In this document: piece after piece, positions 9,301 to 17,716 of the stretch
How positions within the stretch are numbered: the stretch's first letter is position 1
Layout of the letters: each line of letters starts with the position of its first letter
Source: Saprospiraceae bacterium
Lineage (GTDB): Bacteria; Bacteroidota; Bacteroidia; Chitinophagales; Saprospiraceae
Direction of reading: 5' to 3'
DNA length: 60,931 nt
Assembly: GCA_022841745.1 (NCBI GenBank)
Contig: JALHQW010000051.1
Coordinates: 137-61,067 of the forward strand
Position numbers and translations under genes: made by a program
The notes under the pieces: model-generated
Told to the model about the DNA's origin: nothing
Database searches by the model: none
The model's input: the letters and a program-made list of their open reading frames with translations, nothing else

Positions 9301-10538
9301 TCTTTTCCATCCCAGTAGATGGAATTTGGGCCTGGGTTAACATCCTTGGAAATGGTAAGGTCCACCAAGTCCGCAAAATCCCCATCGTTGTTCAGGTCGA
9401 AGGAAAGGAATGCGATACCACTTTGCGAGGATGTAAAGTCAATGGTAGCACCGTTGCCTGCTTGGAACGTTCCTGGAATGCATGGGTTGTCGTTGTTGTC
9501 GAAGGCGCTGACCCCTATATTTTCAAGTACCGGCTGTGTTGCCGGAGGGAGGTTGAAAAGCCAGGTAGTATGGGTGTTGGCCCTGAAAATATCAGTGACC
9601 AAGGCCGTCGAAGGCATGGTCGGGTCTGGTTCGTTAAAGAAAATCTTGTTGTTGATGAGGTTGGCTGGTAGGTAATCCTCTGCCTGCGGCTCATAGTAAT
9701 AGAACTCGCCAAGAACCCAAGAGAGTGGGTCGGCAGAGCGGGTCACGTCGTCCCGCTTGAGCGATTTATAGGTTGGCTCGCCAGCCGAATCCACCATGCC
9801 CCTCGAAACGGAGGTGATGGGGAAGCGGTAGGGATCCGTTTCCATGAACTTTACCTGGTACAAAAAGCCGCCTTTCGTCAGCACGAAGAACTCAGGGGAG
9901 GTCATGGAGCCGTTCTGGCTAATAACCGACACGTATTCGTTGGAATAGACCCGCCCTGTTTTCATCGAACCACCAGCATTGGCTGCGCCACCTGACGACA
10001 CGGTGATGTCCCACGCCGTGATGACGGTGGGTGTCATGGGCTGGTGTGCTGCCCTGTTCCAAGGTTGGCTGTTCAGGACGTTGGCGAAGTTGGACGCTTG
10101 ATAGACTGGAAAGGCGATTTCCACGGTCCAGATGCCATTTTGTCCACTGCCAACCGTCACGGTGCCTGGGGTATAGCCACTGGCACCACCGATGGGGCCG
10201 CTGGCCTCCTGCACGTTGTCGTATATGATGGCTGTGTTGCCCCCTCCCGTGCCATCGAAAGTGGCAGCCAAAGTCCCGTCAGGACGAAAAATTTTTATGA
10301 AGCCGTTGGCAATGCCCACGTGGCTCGCCCCAACGTTAATGGTCTCGCCAACATTGGCATAGACCTTCAGCTGTTGCTCGTTTCGGTTATCGAGAAAAAG
10401 GCGATAACCTCCGTAGTTGGCGAAATCCTTCGAGCCTTCTGCCCAAAGCCCGTTGCCCAGCAACAACAGCAAAGCCAAGGTGAGCATTTGCAGCGCCTTG
10501 GCCCTATTGTTCATGAGATAATCAAACATGTGTTTCAT
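3321..10538 (-). CDS. Giant T9SS adhesin: TSP3 repeats, 12 Ig-like domains, type-B C-terminal domain
   Basis: A secreted or surface protein of about 2405 residues. I place the start at 10538 (MKHMFDYL...), where a signal peptide ending near GLWAEG follows; an upstream ATG at 10589 adds 17 unlikely residues. Residues 1-535 form an N-terminal region without a clear family. About 538-1130 hold calcium-binding thrombospondin type 3 repeats (DLDSDNDGI, DTDGDGIPD). About 1135-2150 hold twelve Ig-like domains of about 85 residues, each opening with xxLCQGETLxL and carrying YQWYFN and NSGNYSV. About 2216-2310 look like a cadherin/Big-type domain (NPRKNFFGPDMMVYEICN-like). The last 90 residues are the gliding-motility-type domain (APNIITPNSDGINDNF ... 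FNRWGDLVF ... GTYFYLIQL) that directs T9SS export. It heads the set with the PorP-like and OmpA-like genes and probably mediates adhesion or matrix formation. Confidence 0.93.
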   Translation of the reverse strand: MKHMFDYLMNNRAKALQMLTLALLLLLGNGLWAEGSKDFANYGGYRLFLDNRNEQQLKVYANVGETINVGASHVGIANGFIKIFRPDGTLAATFDGTGGGNTAIIYDNVQEASGPIGGASGYTPGTVTVGSGQNGIWTVEIAFPVYQASNFANVLNSQPWNRAAHQPMTPTVITAWDITVSSGGAANAGGSMKTGRVYSNEYVSVISQNGSMTSPEFFVLTKGGFLYQVKFMETDPYRFPITSVSRGMVDSAGEPTYKSLKRDDVTRSADPLSWVLGEFYYYEPQAEDYLPANLINNKIFFNEPDPTMPSTALVTDIFRANTHTTWLFNLPPATQPVLENIGVSAFDNNDNPCIPGTFQAGNGATIDFTSSQSGIAFLSFDLNNDGDFADLVDLTISKDVNPGPNSIYWDGKDGLGIPLSANFSFTFGYKLELRDGETHILLSDIENNVGGVHIKLLSNVQASSFDKFFYDHTLVDGPVSGNNPNGQATPTNVPFVYQQNFGDNKILDYWTFVQYAGAAFGSFVIDVVPNCLIPPIPDLDGDGVTDNVDIDDDNDGVPDRKEFCNPQGGFNCLPGALDPSGDADADGIQNYRDSNDPAIPNNCSDANADGICDNLNPVYDTDGDRVPDHLDLDSDNDGITDLFEAGHNQPDLNGDGVIDGQPSAFGLNGLYSAIASNPNDPNAVETYARFDWDNDGVPDHDDLDSDNDGINDIAEAGYGNSDADNNGRFGSPANPAIVNGNGLANVIDPAVTGQPIPLPPDRDGDGIRNWHDLDSDNDLIHDVEEGGNPDGDNNAIIGTGTPVVDTNGKAIAGANGQSLSTTSAPSNKDGDSRPDYLDLDTDNDGINDVAEADGSDPDNNGMPGTGSPTVNGKGIPTSGNNIPTSLPADTDGDGVRDYRDLDSDNDGLNDVAEATRPDGDNDGIIGFGTPTVDADGRATIDPTGAILNTTSFPLNTDNDQLPDYRDLDTDGDGIWDVTEASKPDPDHDGILGTGNPTVNANGQANAPNLTPTSTPPNTDGQGEPDFRDLDSDNDGIPDKDECPVDGPCTDGDADGIPDFRDFDRDNDGIDDSYECETSMPCTDTDGDGIPDVDDLDTDGDGLADENECPAGNPCPDSDNDGIPDWRDYDCNPSTPVATISNLSSPATVCEGEPVSLTANNPTPLQGGVTYTWTGPNGFNFQGSAPAQGPFPVALGNLTNAMSGNYVLTVFTDRGCPSQPASVAVTVTTIPTTPAITLSDLQPCNDEDVSLTTAAQSGPNVEYRWYFGNTLIATTTVPTFQLDNVTQSNNGNYSVQVRRGSCESAISPSVALNVVNVQNTTPTLTVSSSLICQGGILGLGASGIQNGATYQWFLTNGTTVTPLGTTTVPALTIFDVAPSNTGNYSVVAQVGGCTSPPSNVQSVTVSPSINQLPIITANDNTPCAASQLQLNATAYPGTNVSYEWYFDNGSTTINLGSTTTPTFIINNVSSAYDGNYFVSASTSGCATQTSGLINVAVSTAATQVPTISVANGTICQTQTIILNTPSAGTGAQYRWFFNSSSIGTSSTPTFSVPNATLANSGGYSVAVMIDGCTSPQSNPQQVTVTNVLAQTPSISASANNLCEGETLQLTSTTISGATYEWFYSPSGSSNAVSLGTTQTPIFNINNTTTLNSGTYTVQAFVSGCTSQPSSSQQVIVLNQAGTAPSLSVSGNVLCQGESLTLSTTQLSGNNVQYQWYFNGNLISTTSVPSLQLSNLTAANTGNYSVVTGNGNCLSAGSNTQNVTVTTNIGPAPSLTVVNDLLCQGETLELNSSFFPSNNASYNWYFNNGTTNVLLGTTNNPTFFVNNFDANDVGIYTVTASVGNCSTQPSNAQDISITNALSGAPTLTASTAQICEGETLTLNSSIYPGTNVQYQWYFNNSVINTLLGTTNLPTFFVPNIANGNEGTYTVVVAAGNCTTQPSNAAAVEVTNTLNGTPPTLTTTSNQLCMGETLTLNSSAWPNAGASYQWYFDNGNGQVLLGTSDVPTWFVGDVTMDDAGTYSVVVAAGNCTTQPSNTELVLITNISGTAMQLNANDSQLCEGQQLTLNSSSAPNADMQYQWYFDAGNGPVLLATTVEPTYFIGNASTANVGIYSVIATNGDCATPPSNLEMVTLTASPTLLTSSSTDISTPACRGDLVQLEVSDVDGATYQWNGPQGFTANVPNPILPSATPGQAGEYVATLTIDGCTFEAPTVQVHVFTGIAAADDVYDLNFNETLSNADVVVNDVPGNVETWDLRIIEAPANGKAELVNGKLTYTPRKNFFGPDMMVYEICNSDCPDDCDRATVRFNVLGTDENQDCFAPNIITPNSDGINDNFEVPCLETSYKDNNVRIFNRWGDLVFDKDGYANDWDGRYKGNNLPPGTYFYLIQLEKGKSDKCLQGYFTITR

Positions 10539-11031
10539 ATTGAACTCGGTTAAATGATAACAAAGAAATCCCAATCGCCGATGGCCCATACCCTGCCATT
10601 TGCGTTATGATAGATTGTTAATTCTGCTAATTTTTCAGTAAGGAAAGCCCTTCCCGTTGGGCCATTTGGTCAGTTTCTACCAGGCAAGAATGCGAATGGT
10701 GGATGGCCAATAGCAAATAATTTTATGTGTGAAAAATGAGCAACCGAGTCAAGGCAGATGCAGTTTTCTCATAATAAACAGTTTCCGCAAGTGCGGTAAA
10801 CGGTTGCTGTGTTGTGTAGGACGAAGGCAAAAACACTGTCAATAGCCAAAAACCATTAGCAAACCAGTGAACATTTTTTATTATACAAAAATCTATGCCA
10901 ATATTTCTAATATGACTTGTTTTCTTTGGAATTTCTTGTACGTGCTTTTTTTGTTGAATTTCCGCTGGAACGGCACGACAGTACTTTGAACATGGGTATT
11001 ACCTTTGCCAAAAATCACCATCATCACTACC
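10539..11031. other. Intergenic gap between divergent genes, no gene seen
   Basis: About 490 bases of AT-rich sequence separate the giant adhesin (minus) and the glycosylase gene (plus). It should contain both promoters, but I could not place convincing -7/-33 boxes. No repeat or long hairpin stands out, and short reading frames here lack coding character. Confidence 0.6.
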
Positions 11032-11595
11032 ATGAAAGACCTCACCCGCTGCCCTTGGTGCCAGGGCCATGAAATCTACCTCAGGTACCACGACGAAGAA
11101 TGGGGCACACCCTGCCACGACGACCAGCAGCTTTTCGAGATGCTCTGCCTTGAAGGTGCCCAGGCCGGGCTAAGCTGGCTCACTATCCTGAACAAGCGGG
11201 AAACTTACCGTCTCGCCTTCGATCAATTCGATGCGGTGAAGATATCCAACTACGATGAAGCAAAGCGAGCCGCCTTGATGAACGATGCAGGCATCGTTCG
11301 CAACCGCCTGAAAATCAACGGGTTCATAGAAAATGCAAAAGCCTATTTGAGGGTCAGGGAGGAGTTTGGCAGCTTCGACCGCTATATCTGGCAGTTCGTC
11401 GGTGGGCAGCCCATCGTCAACCATTGGGAGCGGCTGGGCGAGGTGCCCACCTCCACGCCGCAGAGCGATGCCATGTCCAAGGATTTGAAAAAACGGGGCT
11501 TCAAGTTCGTAGGCAGCACCATCTGCTATGCCTTCATGCAGGCGACGGGGATGGTGGATGATCATTTGGTGGGGTGTTGGAAGCGGAGGCGTTGA
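11032..11595 (+). CDS. tag: DNA-3-methyladenine glycosylase I
   Basis: Base-excision repair enzyme that removes 3-methyladenine from alkylated DNA in the cytoplasm. The 187-residue length matches Tag. Signature features are RCPWC near the N-terminus and YHDEEWG, then LFEMLCLEGAQAGLSW with the catalytic glutamate, and the closing TGMVDDHLVGC. The N-terminal Cys and the last His/Cys supply the zinc site of the family. I chose the ATG at 11032, since MKDLTRCPWC is the family N-terminus; the frame is open further upstream only through a TTG. It is a single gene, convergent with the large secreted protein gene, and its stop codon runs into a perfect terminator hairpin. Confidence 0.95.
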   Translation: MKDLTRCPWCQGHEIYLRYHDEEWGTPCHDDQQLFEMLCLEGAQAGLSWLTILNKRETYRLAFDQFDAVKISNYDEAKRAALMNDAGIVRNRLKINGFIENAKAYLRVREEFGSFDRYIWQFVGGQPIVNHWERLGEVPTSTPQSDAMSKDLKKRGFKFVGSTICYAFMQATGMVDDHLVGCWKRRR

Positions 11596-11635
11596 ACAGC
11601 TTTCCGAAAGTTCCAAAACTTTCGGAAAGCTGTTC
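11594..11635. terminator. Bidirectional hairpin terminator after tag
   Basis: Perfect 19-base arms (11594-11612 and 11617-11635, sequence beginning GAACAGCTTTCC) enclose a 4-base CCAA loop. The first arm begins inside the TGA stop of tag. The gene on the other strand ends at 11660, so one symmetric hairpin can serve both converging transcripts. Confidence 0.85.
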
Positions 11636-11659
11636 AAACAACAAACAACAATTCATTCT

Positions 11660-14600
11660 TCACCCCTTTCCAACTACCAACGGTAGCGCCCTCGCCCTCC
11701 TCCCCGCCGCCTGTATCCACACCACATACCAACCCTCCTGCATCCCAGAAAGGTCAATGCGTACAGGCTCCAGCGAGGCAGACTGCACCTCCATTTCCTT
11801 CACCAACCGCCCAGCCCGGTCAACCAGCAGCAGGCGCACGATGCGGCCTTCCACCGAGCGCAGGTTCACGTCCACGTAGTCGCCAGCGGGGTTCGGGAAG
11901 AGCTTGAACTCGTCGAGGTCGTCCCAGAATTCGAGCATCTGCACATTGGAGAAGGCTACCGAGCCATTCTCTCGTAGCTGCACGATGCGGTAGAAATTCC
12001 AGCCAGAAAGCGGACGCAGGTCGGTATGGTCGTAATTGGCAAAATTATCCGACCACGCTTGGTTTTCCTGCTCCGCAATGGGTGACCAGACAAAACCATC
12101 CGCCGAGCGTTCCACCCCGTAGCGGACTGCGTGTTCGCCACTGTTTGTGCTCCAACTCAGCCTAGCGTTAGGCCCGTCTTGCTTCGCAAAAAGCCGGAAC
12201 ACCTCGCCCGGCGCACCGACGACTGGGTTCGGCGGCGGATTCAGCGTCCAAAGCGCCTCGTCGTCCTCTACAGGTGTACCCGATGTGTTGTTTCCGGGAC
12301 TGCTGTCCACATCGGCGGGGCTGGCCGTCTTCACCTGCACGAAATAGGGCAAAGCCGTCGTATTTTGTAAGCAAAACAGCTTTATCGTCATGGTTTTGGT
12401 CGTTCCAGCCGCTAAACTTCCCACATTCCACTCCTGAATGCCGAGGTCGTAGCTCGTTCCGGCTGCTGGCGTGTTCGCAGTGTGGGCTAAACCTTGCGGA
12501 ATTGGAACGGAGAGTTTCACCCCGCTGGCCGCTGCCGTCCCGTTGTTTGCGACAGCGATGGTAAACGTTACATCGTTCCAAATCAACAAGTTAGGGCTGT
12601 TGGCCGTCAAGGTCACTTCAAGGTCGGGAGCGCTGCCGCCGGGCGCTGTCACCCCGAAACTGCGGGTCACGTCCGCTGCGGGATTGTACTGCGCATTGCC
12701 CGCTTGGCTGGCCCGAATGCTCACCGTGCCCGTTGCACCCGTCAAAGTGACCGTATTTCCGCTTAAAGTCGCCGGGCCGCTTATCAAAGTGAACGTCACT
12801 TGCAAGCCGCTCGAAGCCGTGGCTGAAATGGTAAATGGTGCAGCCGTCGTCACTTTGTTCGAGATGGCAGGGAAGGTAATTGTCTGGTTTTGCAAGCCAG
12901 GCGCACTTACCGTAAAGCTCCTTTCCACCGGCGTCGCAGCGTTCCAGCTTGCGTTCCCCGCTTGGCTTGCCCGAACCGTCACCGTGCCAGTCGTGCCGCC
13001 GAGGCTGATGGTGTTCCCACCAATCGTCGCTGGGCCACTCACGATGCTGAAGCTCACAGGCAGCCCGCTTGTTGCGCTAGCGGAAATAGTAAACGGCGCA
13101 TCCGTTGTCACCTTATTCGGCATGGCATTGAACGTAATCGTCTGGTTCTGAGGGCCAGCGCCGGGTGCGCCTGCCGTCTTGGCGGCCTCGTCGTCCTCGT
13201 TGGGCGTGGGCGAGGTGCCGTTGTTTGGCGTCGAGTCGTTATCGGTCGGGCTGGCGGCGCTCACTTGGGCGTAGGCCGTCAGCGGTGCATTTTGCAGCAC
13301 GAAGAAGGTGCAGGTGATGGTGGCCGTTTCCCCAGCGTTCATCGTGCCCACTGTCCATATTTGGTCGGTGAAAAGGCCGAAACTGCCCTTCGACACCGTC
13401 ACCTCGCTGCCGCCCGTATAGACGACACTGGCGGGTTTGGGGAAATGCACCTTCACACCCGTCGCCTGTGCCGTGCCCGCATTGGTGAGGGTGGCGGTGA
13501 AGCTGATATTGGCCCATTGCGTCACGTTCTGCGCCGAGGAGGTCATGGACAGTTCAAGGTCAACGCCGCTGCCACCGCCGGGTAGGCTGACGGTGAAACT
13601 GCGGTCAACATTCGGGGCAGGATTGTAGCTGCTGTTGCCGGGTTGCGAAGCACGAACCGTCACCGTGCCGGGCTGCCCCGTGAGCGTGACGGTAGTGCCG
13701 CTGAGTGTCGCTGGGCCGCTGACCAAGGTGAAAGTAACTGGCAAGCCGCTCGAAGCTGTGGCCGAGATGTTGAACGGCAAATCGGTGGTCAGCTTATTGG
13801 AAATATTGTTGAACAAAATGGTCTGGCTTTGTAGCCCCGGCTGCCCCACCGTGAAGCTGCGCTCAACGGGCGAAGCCGCATTCCAACTGCTGTTGCCGCT
13901 TTGCGAAGCACGGATAACCACCGTGCCTGTCGTGCCGCCAAGCGTGACCGTATTGCCGCTGACCGTGGCAGGGCCGCTCACCACCGAGTAGCTCACGGGT
14001 AGGCCGCTCGATGCCGTGGCCGAGAGGGTGAACGGCGCATCTGTTGTCACTTTGTTCGAGATGGTCGGGAAGGTAATCGTCTGGTTTTGAGGGCCTTGGC
14101 CAGCACCGAGCGCTACTTTGGCCACTTCATCGTCCTCGTTGGCGACCCCGGGCGAGCCATTGGCGGGGGTGCTGTCAGGGTCGGTTTGGTCGCAGGCGCT
14201 CACCTCGGCCCAGCCCGTGAACGGCGGAGCGGCAAGCAAGTACCAGCCCACCGTCAGCGAAGCGGAGGCGCCCCCGGCGAGGTTGCCCACATACCAGACT
14301 TTGGTGCCAAAATGGTCGAAAAGCCCCTGTGTCACCGTCCACTCTTGGCCACCGACATAAACCGTGTTGGCGGGCAGTGGCGCAAAAACCCGCACATTGG
14401 TGGCTGTGGTTGTGCTGTTGTTGGTGACGGTGAAGGTGTAGAAAATCGAATTGTAAATGGTCGCATTGGCGGGGCTATGGCTGGCAGTTAGCGAAAGGTC
14501 AACGCTGCCGCCGCCACCCGCTTGGGTCACGGTGAAGCTGCGCTCAACGGGCGTAGCCGCACTCCAGCTCGCATTGCCGCTTTGCGAAGCACGAACCACT

Positions 14601-17548
14601 ACCGTACCTGTTTGCCCCGACAAGGTGATGGTGCTCCCACTGACCGTGGCTGGCCCGCTCACAATGCTGAAGCTGACGGGTAGCCCGCTCGTTGCGGTAG
14701 CGGAAATAGTAAACGCCGGGTCATTCGTCAGCTTGTTCGGAATGGTGGGGAAGGTGATGGTCTGCGATTGCGGAGCAGCCGAAAAAGGCATGAGCCGCAT
14801 ACCTGGGATGGGTCGCTCCAAGGTGCCGCCCGGCAATTGCCAACCCACGGCGAGGTTGTCGCTGCCTGTGCCTTCCTTCATCAGCGCTTCAATATAATAT
14901 TGTTGACCTGCGGTCAAGGTGATGAGGGCCGACTGTTGCGAAGGGAATTTCGTCCACTCCTGCGGGTTCGTCCAATCCGCCACGCTGGCGATGAGCGCCT
15001 TGTTGGTCGGGCTGCTGTTGGTCGAGAGCCAGAGCTGCCCGTTGTCGTCGCTGGCAATCCAGAAGCGGTACTGCCCCGTTACGGGCGGGCAGACGTAGCC
15101 CCGCACCCGCACGCCGTAGTTGTCGAAGGCGTTGGAAGTGATTTCAAATAGGTTCAGCGTACCCGTGGCATTGGGCGCGTTGCCGACGGGTATCTGTGAA
15201 ACGGCGTTGCCAGTCACACCCGTCCATCTTTCAAAACTGATGGTTCCCGTACCGCTGCAATTGCTTGGCGGGGTCACGTTTACCCAAAAACTGCGCTCCA
15301 CATTCACCGCTGGGCCGACCGTTCCATTCCCCGGTTGCGTGGCAGCAATGGTCACTTTGCCGGGCACGCCAAGCAAGGTGACCTGGTTGCCCAAGACCTG
15401 TGCAGGGCCTTCGGTTACGTAGAAAATGATGGGCAAACCGCTTGACGATGAAGCAGTTAGGTTAAATGGCGCTTCGCCCACGAGTTTATCCGAAATGGTG
15501 GAAAAACTGAGGGTTTGGCTCGTTCCGGCGCAAGCCGGGAAGATGTCTTTTTGATAGGTGTCGCTGGCCCCGGTGGGGTCGCTCACTTTCAGTTTTACCC
15601 GGTACCAATAGCTGGCATTGTAGCATTCGACGGGCGTGAGGTTGACGGTAGCCGTGGCCGTGGTGAACGACTGCACGGGGTGGCTATGCTCGTTGTGGTA
15701 GAGCAGCACCTCCCAGTTATAGCTCAATTGCCCCGCCGAATGGTTGGCGTCCGACACGGTGGCACTTAGGCTGACGGGCGTGGTGACGGCAGGGTTGAAG
15801 GTATTGATTGCGTCAACGCTGGTGGCCGTGATGTCGGGCGCAGCATTGTTGATGCTGACATTGACGGTGGCCGTGGCATTCAGGCTGGTGTTGTCGGTGA
15901 CAGTGAGGGTCACGTTGTAACCCGTAGCGGCGCTGCCGGTGCTGTAGGTCTTGACGGGGTTTGGTTCAGTGCTGGTGGTGCCATCGCCGAAGTTCCAGAG
16001 GTAAGCGAGCGTGCCGCCATCCTGGTCGTAGGTATTGAAGCTGGAGAACTGGACGGTCAGGGGCGAAGTCCCCGTGTTTGGCGAAGCCGATGCAAAGGCC
16101 ACGGGTGCCCGGTTGGTGGTGCCCGTGAAGCTGACCCGCCGTATCTGGTCGGGGTAGCGCACGTACCAGATGCCTCCCTGCGTCGGGTGGGTGGTGACGA
16201 AGACGCAAGCGCCCGCCACGTCCACGAAATTGCGCACTTCCAATGGGTTGTAATTGGCATCAAAGCGGAAGTTCTTTATCCAGCCGCCGCCGTAGTCGGC
16301 GTGGAAATAGGTGTCGTGCCAAATTGATGGGAACTCGTGGCCGTGGTACCAGACGCCGCCCGTACTGGCATTGCCCGTGAACGAAGTACCGGGCAGGGTG
16401 GCCGAACCGACGTTGACGATGGAGCCGTTGACCAAACCTCTTGCTGTGCCAGTTCGCCAATCCACTCGTGGGCGGTCGTGCGTGGCGGGGGTGTAGGTGG
16501 CGTTGTTGTAGCCGGGCTGGTGGGTCATGCCCTCGTATTTGGGCCAGCCGAAGTTCATGCCGGGGGCGTTCACCACGCTCATTTCCTCCCGGGTGCCCCA
16601 GCCTACGTCGCCAAAAATGAACACGCCTGGATTGCCGTCGGCGGGATTGTGGCTGCCCGTCTCCGGCACATGGCAGAAGCGGTAGGGGTTGCGCACGCCC
16701 CTTGCCCAGGTGCGGCTGGCTACGGACTTGGGTTGCGAAGCATTCCAATACGGGTTGCTGGGGTAGCCATCGCCCGTTTGGGGGTTGAGGCGCAGGATTT
16801 TACCAGAATAGGAGGTGAGTATCTGGCAGCGGTATGCCCCAATATTATGCGAGGAGGGCATGATGCCGTCGGCAAGGGCTTGGGCGTAGTAGGTTTCGGG
16901 GTCGTTGCCTTGGTCAACGGCGTTGTAGCTGGCGCCGTCGCCCATGGTGGCGAGCAGGGAGCCGTCTTGGCCGAAGGCCAACCCGCCCGTGCCGTGGCTC
17001 TCGTGCAGGATGGGCGGGCCATCGCTTGGCGTTGCCCCTACGAGGATGGTGCGGCTGCCGGGCACGATGCTGGCGTAGGTGCTGATGTCCACTTGGTAGC
17101 GGGTGATGCGCCCGATGGTAGCGTTGAAATACTCGTTGGTAGTGGCACTGTACTGCGTCGTTCCGAACTTGAGCAGGTGGTGGCGGTCCACGACGTATTG
17201 CAGGTAGATGAAGCCATTGGTGGTGAAATTGGGGTCGAGGGCGAATCCGAGCAGGCCGAAGTCCCGCCAAGCGCCCACCTCGTCGGAGATGTCGAGGAGG
17301 GCGGGGGACTGCTTCACGCCGTTCACCGCGACCCAGACCTTGCCGACAGTCTCCCAGACGTACATGCGCCCGTTGTTGTCCCAGGTGAAGCCAGCCACTT
17401 GGTCCCAGCCGCCGAGGTAGAGGTTGTCGGAGAAGCCAGCGGGCTGGGCACGGAGGTTGTTTTTTGCGAAGAAAAGCAGGATGCCGATGAAGATGAGGAG
17501 GAGCGGCCAATAGGTGCCACGGGTGCTTACGGTTGCGTTGCGGTTCAT
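11660..17548 (-). CDS. Secreted glucose/sorbosone dehydrogenase-like multidomain protein with T9SS type A tail
   Basis: A 1962-residue exoprotein. After a signal anchor (WPLLLIFIGILLFF, about 14-27), residues about 45-470 form a glucose/sorbosone dehydrogenase-type propeller (LLGFALDPNF, GRITRYQV, SHGTGGLAFGQDGSLLATMGDG, ARGVRNPYRF). In this family it binds PQQ and oxidises sugars. A PKD domain follows at about 480-565 (YLWNFGDGTTSTEPNP), and a PA14-like domain at about 764-920 (YRFWIASDDNGQLWLS, YYIEALMKEG). Six near-identical repeats of about 80 residues (xQTITFPTIxNKxTTDAPFTIS...GLPVSF) alternate with three DUF11/CARDB-like domains (VDLxLT...FTVTN). The last 85 residues are a T9SS type A sorting domain (FKLFPNPAGDYVDV). 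PA14 and propeller suggest extracellular carbohydrate binding and oxidation; the substrate is unknown. The start at 17548 precedes the signal. Confidence 0.9.
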   Translation of the reverse strand: MNRNATVSTRGTYWPLLLIFIGILLFFAKNNLRAQPAGFSDNLYLGGWDQVAGFTWDNNGRMYVWETVGKVWVAVNGVKQSPALLDISDEVGAWRDFGLLGFALDPNFTTNGFIYLQYVVDRHHLLKFGTTQYSATTNEYFNATIGRITRYQVDISTYASIVPGSRTILVGATPSDGPPILHESHGTGGLAFGQDGSLLATMGDGASYNAVDQGNDPETYYAQALADGIMPSSHNIGAYRCQILTSYSGKILRLNPQTGDGYPSNPYWNASQPKSVASRTWARGVRNPYRFCHVPETGSHNPADGNPGVFIFGDVGWGTREEMSVVNAPGMNFGWPKYEGMTHQPGYNNATYTPATHDRPRVDWRTGTARGLVNGSIVNVGSATLPGTSFTGNASTGGVWYHGHEFPSIWHDTYFHADYGGGWIKNFRFDANYNPLEVRNFVDVAGACVFVTTHPTQGGIWYVRYPDQIRRVSFTGTTNRAPVAFASASPNTGTSPLTVQFSSFNTYDQDGGTLAYLWNFGDGTTSTEPNPVKTYSTGSAATGYNVTLTVTDNTSLNATATVNVSINNAAPDITATSVDAINTFNPAVTTPVSLSATVSDANHSAGQLSYNWEVLLYHNEHSHPVQSFTTATATVNLTPVECYNASYWYRVKLKVSDPTGASDTYQKDIFPACAGTSQTLSFSTISDKLVGEAPFNLTASSSSGLPIIFYVTEGPAQVLGNQVTLLGVPGKVTIAATQPGNGTVGPAVNVERSFWVNVTPPSNCSGTGTISFERWTGVTGNAVSQIPVGNAPNATGTLNLFEITSNAFDNYGVRVRGYVCPPVTGQYRFWIASDDNGQLWLSTNSSPTNKALIASVADWTNPQEWTKFPSQQSALITLTAGQQYYIEALMKEGTGSDNLAVGWQLPGGTLERPIPGMRLMPFSAAPQSQTITFPTIPNKLTNDPAFTISATATSGLPVSFSIVSGPATVSGSTITLSGQTGTVVVRASQSGNASWSAATPVERSFTVTQAGGGGSVDLSLTASHSPANATIYNSIFYTFTVTNNSTTTATNVRVFAPLPANTVYVGGQEWTVTQGLFDHFGTKVWYVGNLAGGASASLTVGWYLLAAPPFTGWAEVSACDQTDPDSTPANGSPGVANEDDEVAKVALGAGQGPQNQTITFPTISNKVTTDAPFTLSATASSGLPVSYSVVSGPATVSGNTVTLGGTTGTVVIRASQSGNSSWNAASPVERSFTVGQPGLQSQTILFNNISNKLTTDLPFNISATASSGLPVTFTLVSGPATLSGTTVTLTGQPGTVTVRASQPGNSSYNPAPNVDRSFTVSLPGGGSGVDLELSMTSSAQNVTQWANISFTATLTNAGTAQATGVKVHFPKPASVVYTGGSEVTVSKGSFGLFTDQIWTVGTMNAGETATITCTFFVLQNAPLTAYAQVSAASPTDNDSTPNNGTSPTPNEDDEAAKTAGAPGAGPQNQTITFNAMPNKVTTDAPFTISASATSGLPVSFSIVSGPATIGGNTISLGGTTGTVTVRASQAGNASWNAATPVERSFTVSAPGLQNQTITFPAISNKVTTAAPFTISATASSGLQVTFTLISGPATLSGNTVTLTGATGTVSIRASQAGNAQYNPAADVTRSFGVTAPGGSAPDLEVTLTANSPNLLIWNDVTFTIAVANNGTAAASGVKLSVPIPQGLAHTANTPAAGTSYDLGIQEWNVGSLAAGTTKTMTIKLFCLQNTTALPYFVQVKTASPADVDSSPGNNTSGTPVEDDEALWTLNPPPNPVVGAPGEVFRLFAKQDGPNARLSWSTNSGEHAVRYGVERSADGFVWSPIAEQENQAWSDNFANYDHTDLRPLSGWNFYRIVQLRENGSVAFSNVQMLEFWDDLDEFKLFPNPAGDYVDVNLRSVEGRIVRLLLVDRAGRLVKEMEVQSASLEPVRIDLSGMQEGWYVVWIQAAGRRARALPLVVGKG

Positions 17549-17716
17549 AGATTTTGGATTTTACAGTGCTTGTTCGAATACAGTATTAGCGTGGCGTGTG
17601 CCAACGGTACGGGGGGAGTCCGGTCTAATTTGAAAGGGATGTGGGTGAGGGATGTGAAAACCAGTACGTCAAAGGTAGTTTTTATTCTGAAATTGCGCTT
17701 ACTTGGTTTAGGCGTA
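17549..17716. other. Upstream region of the secreted dehydrogenase gene
   Basis: About 170 bases between the start of the large minus-strand gene and the repeat array. It should hold that gene's promoter; no clear boxes or reading frame could be assigned. Confidence 0.5.
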
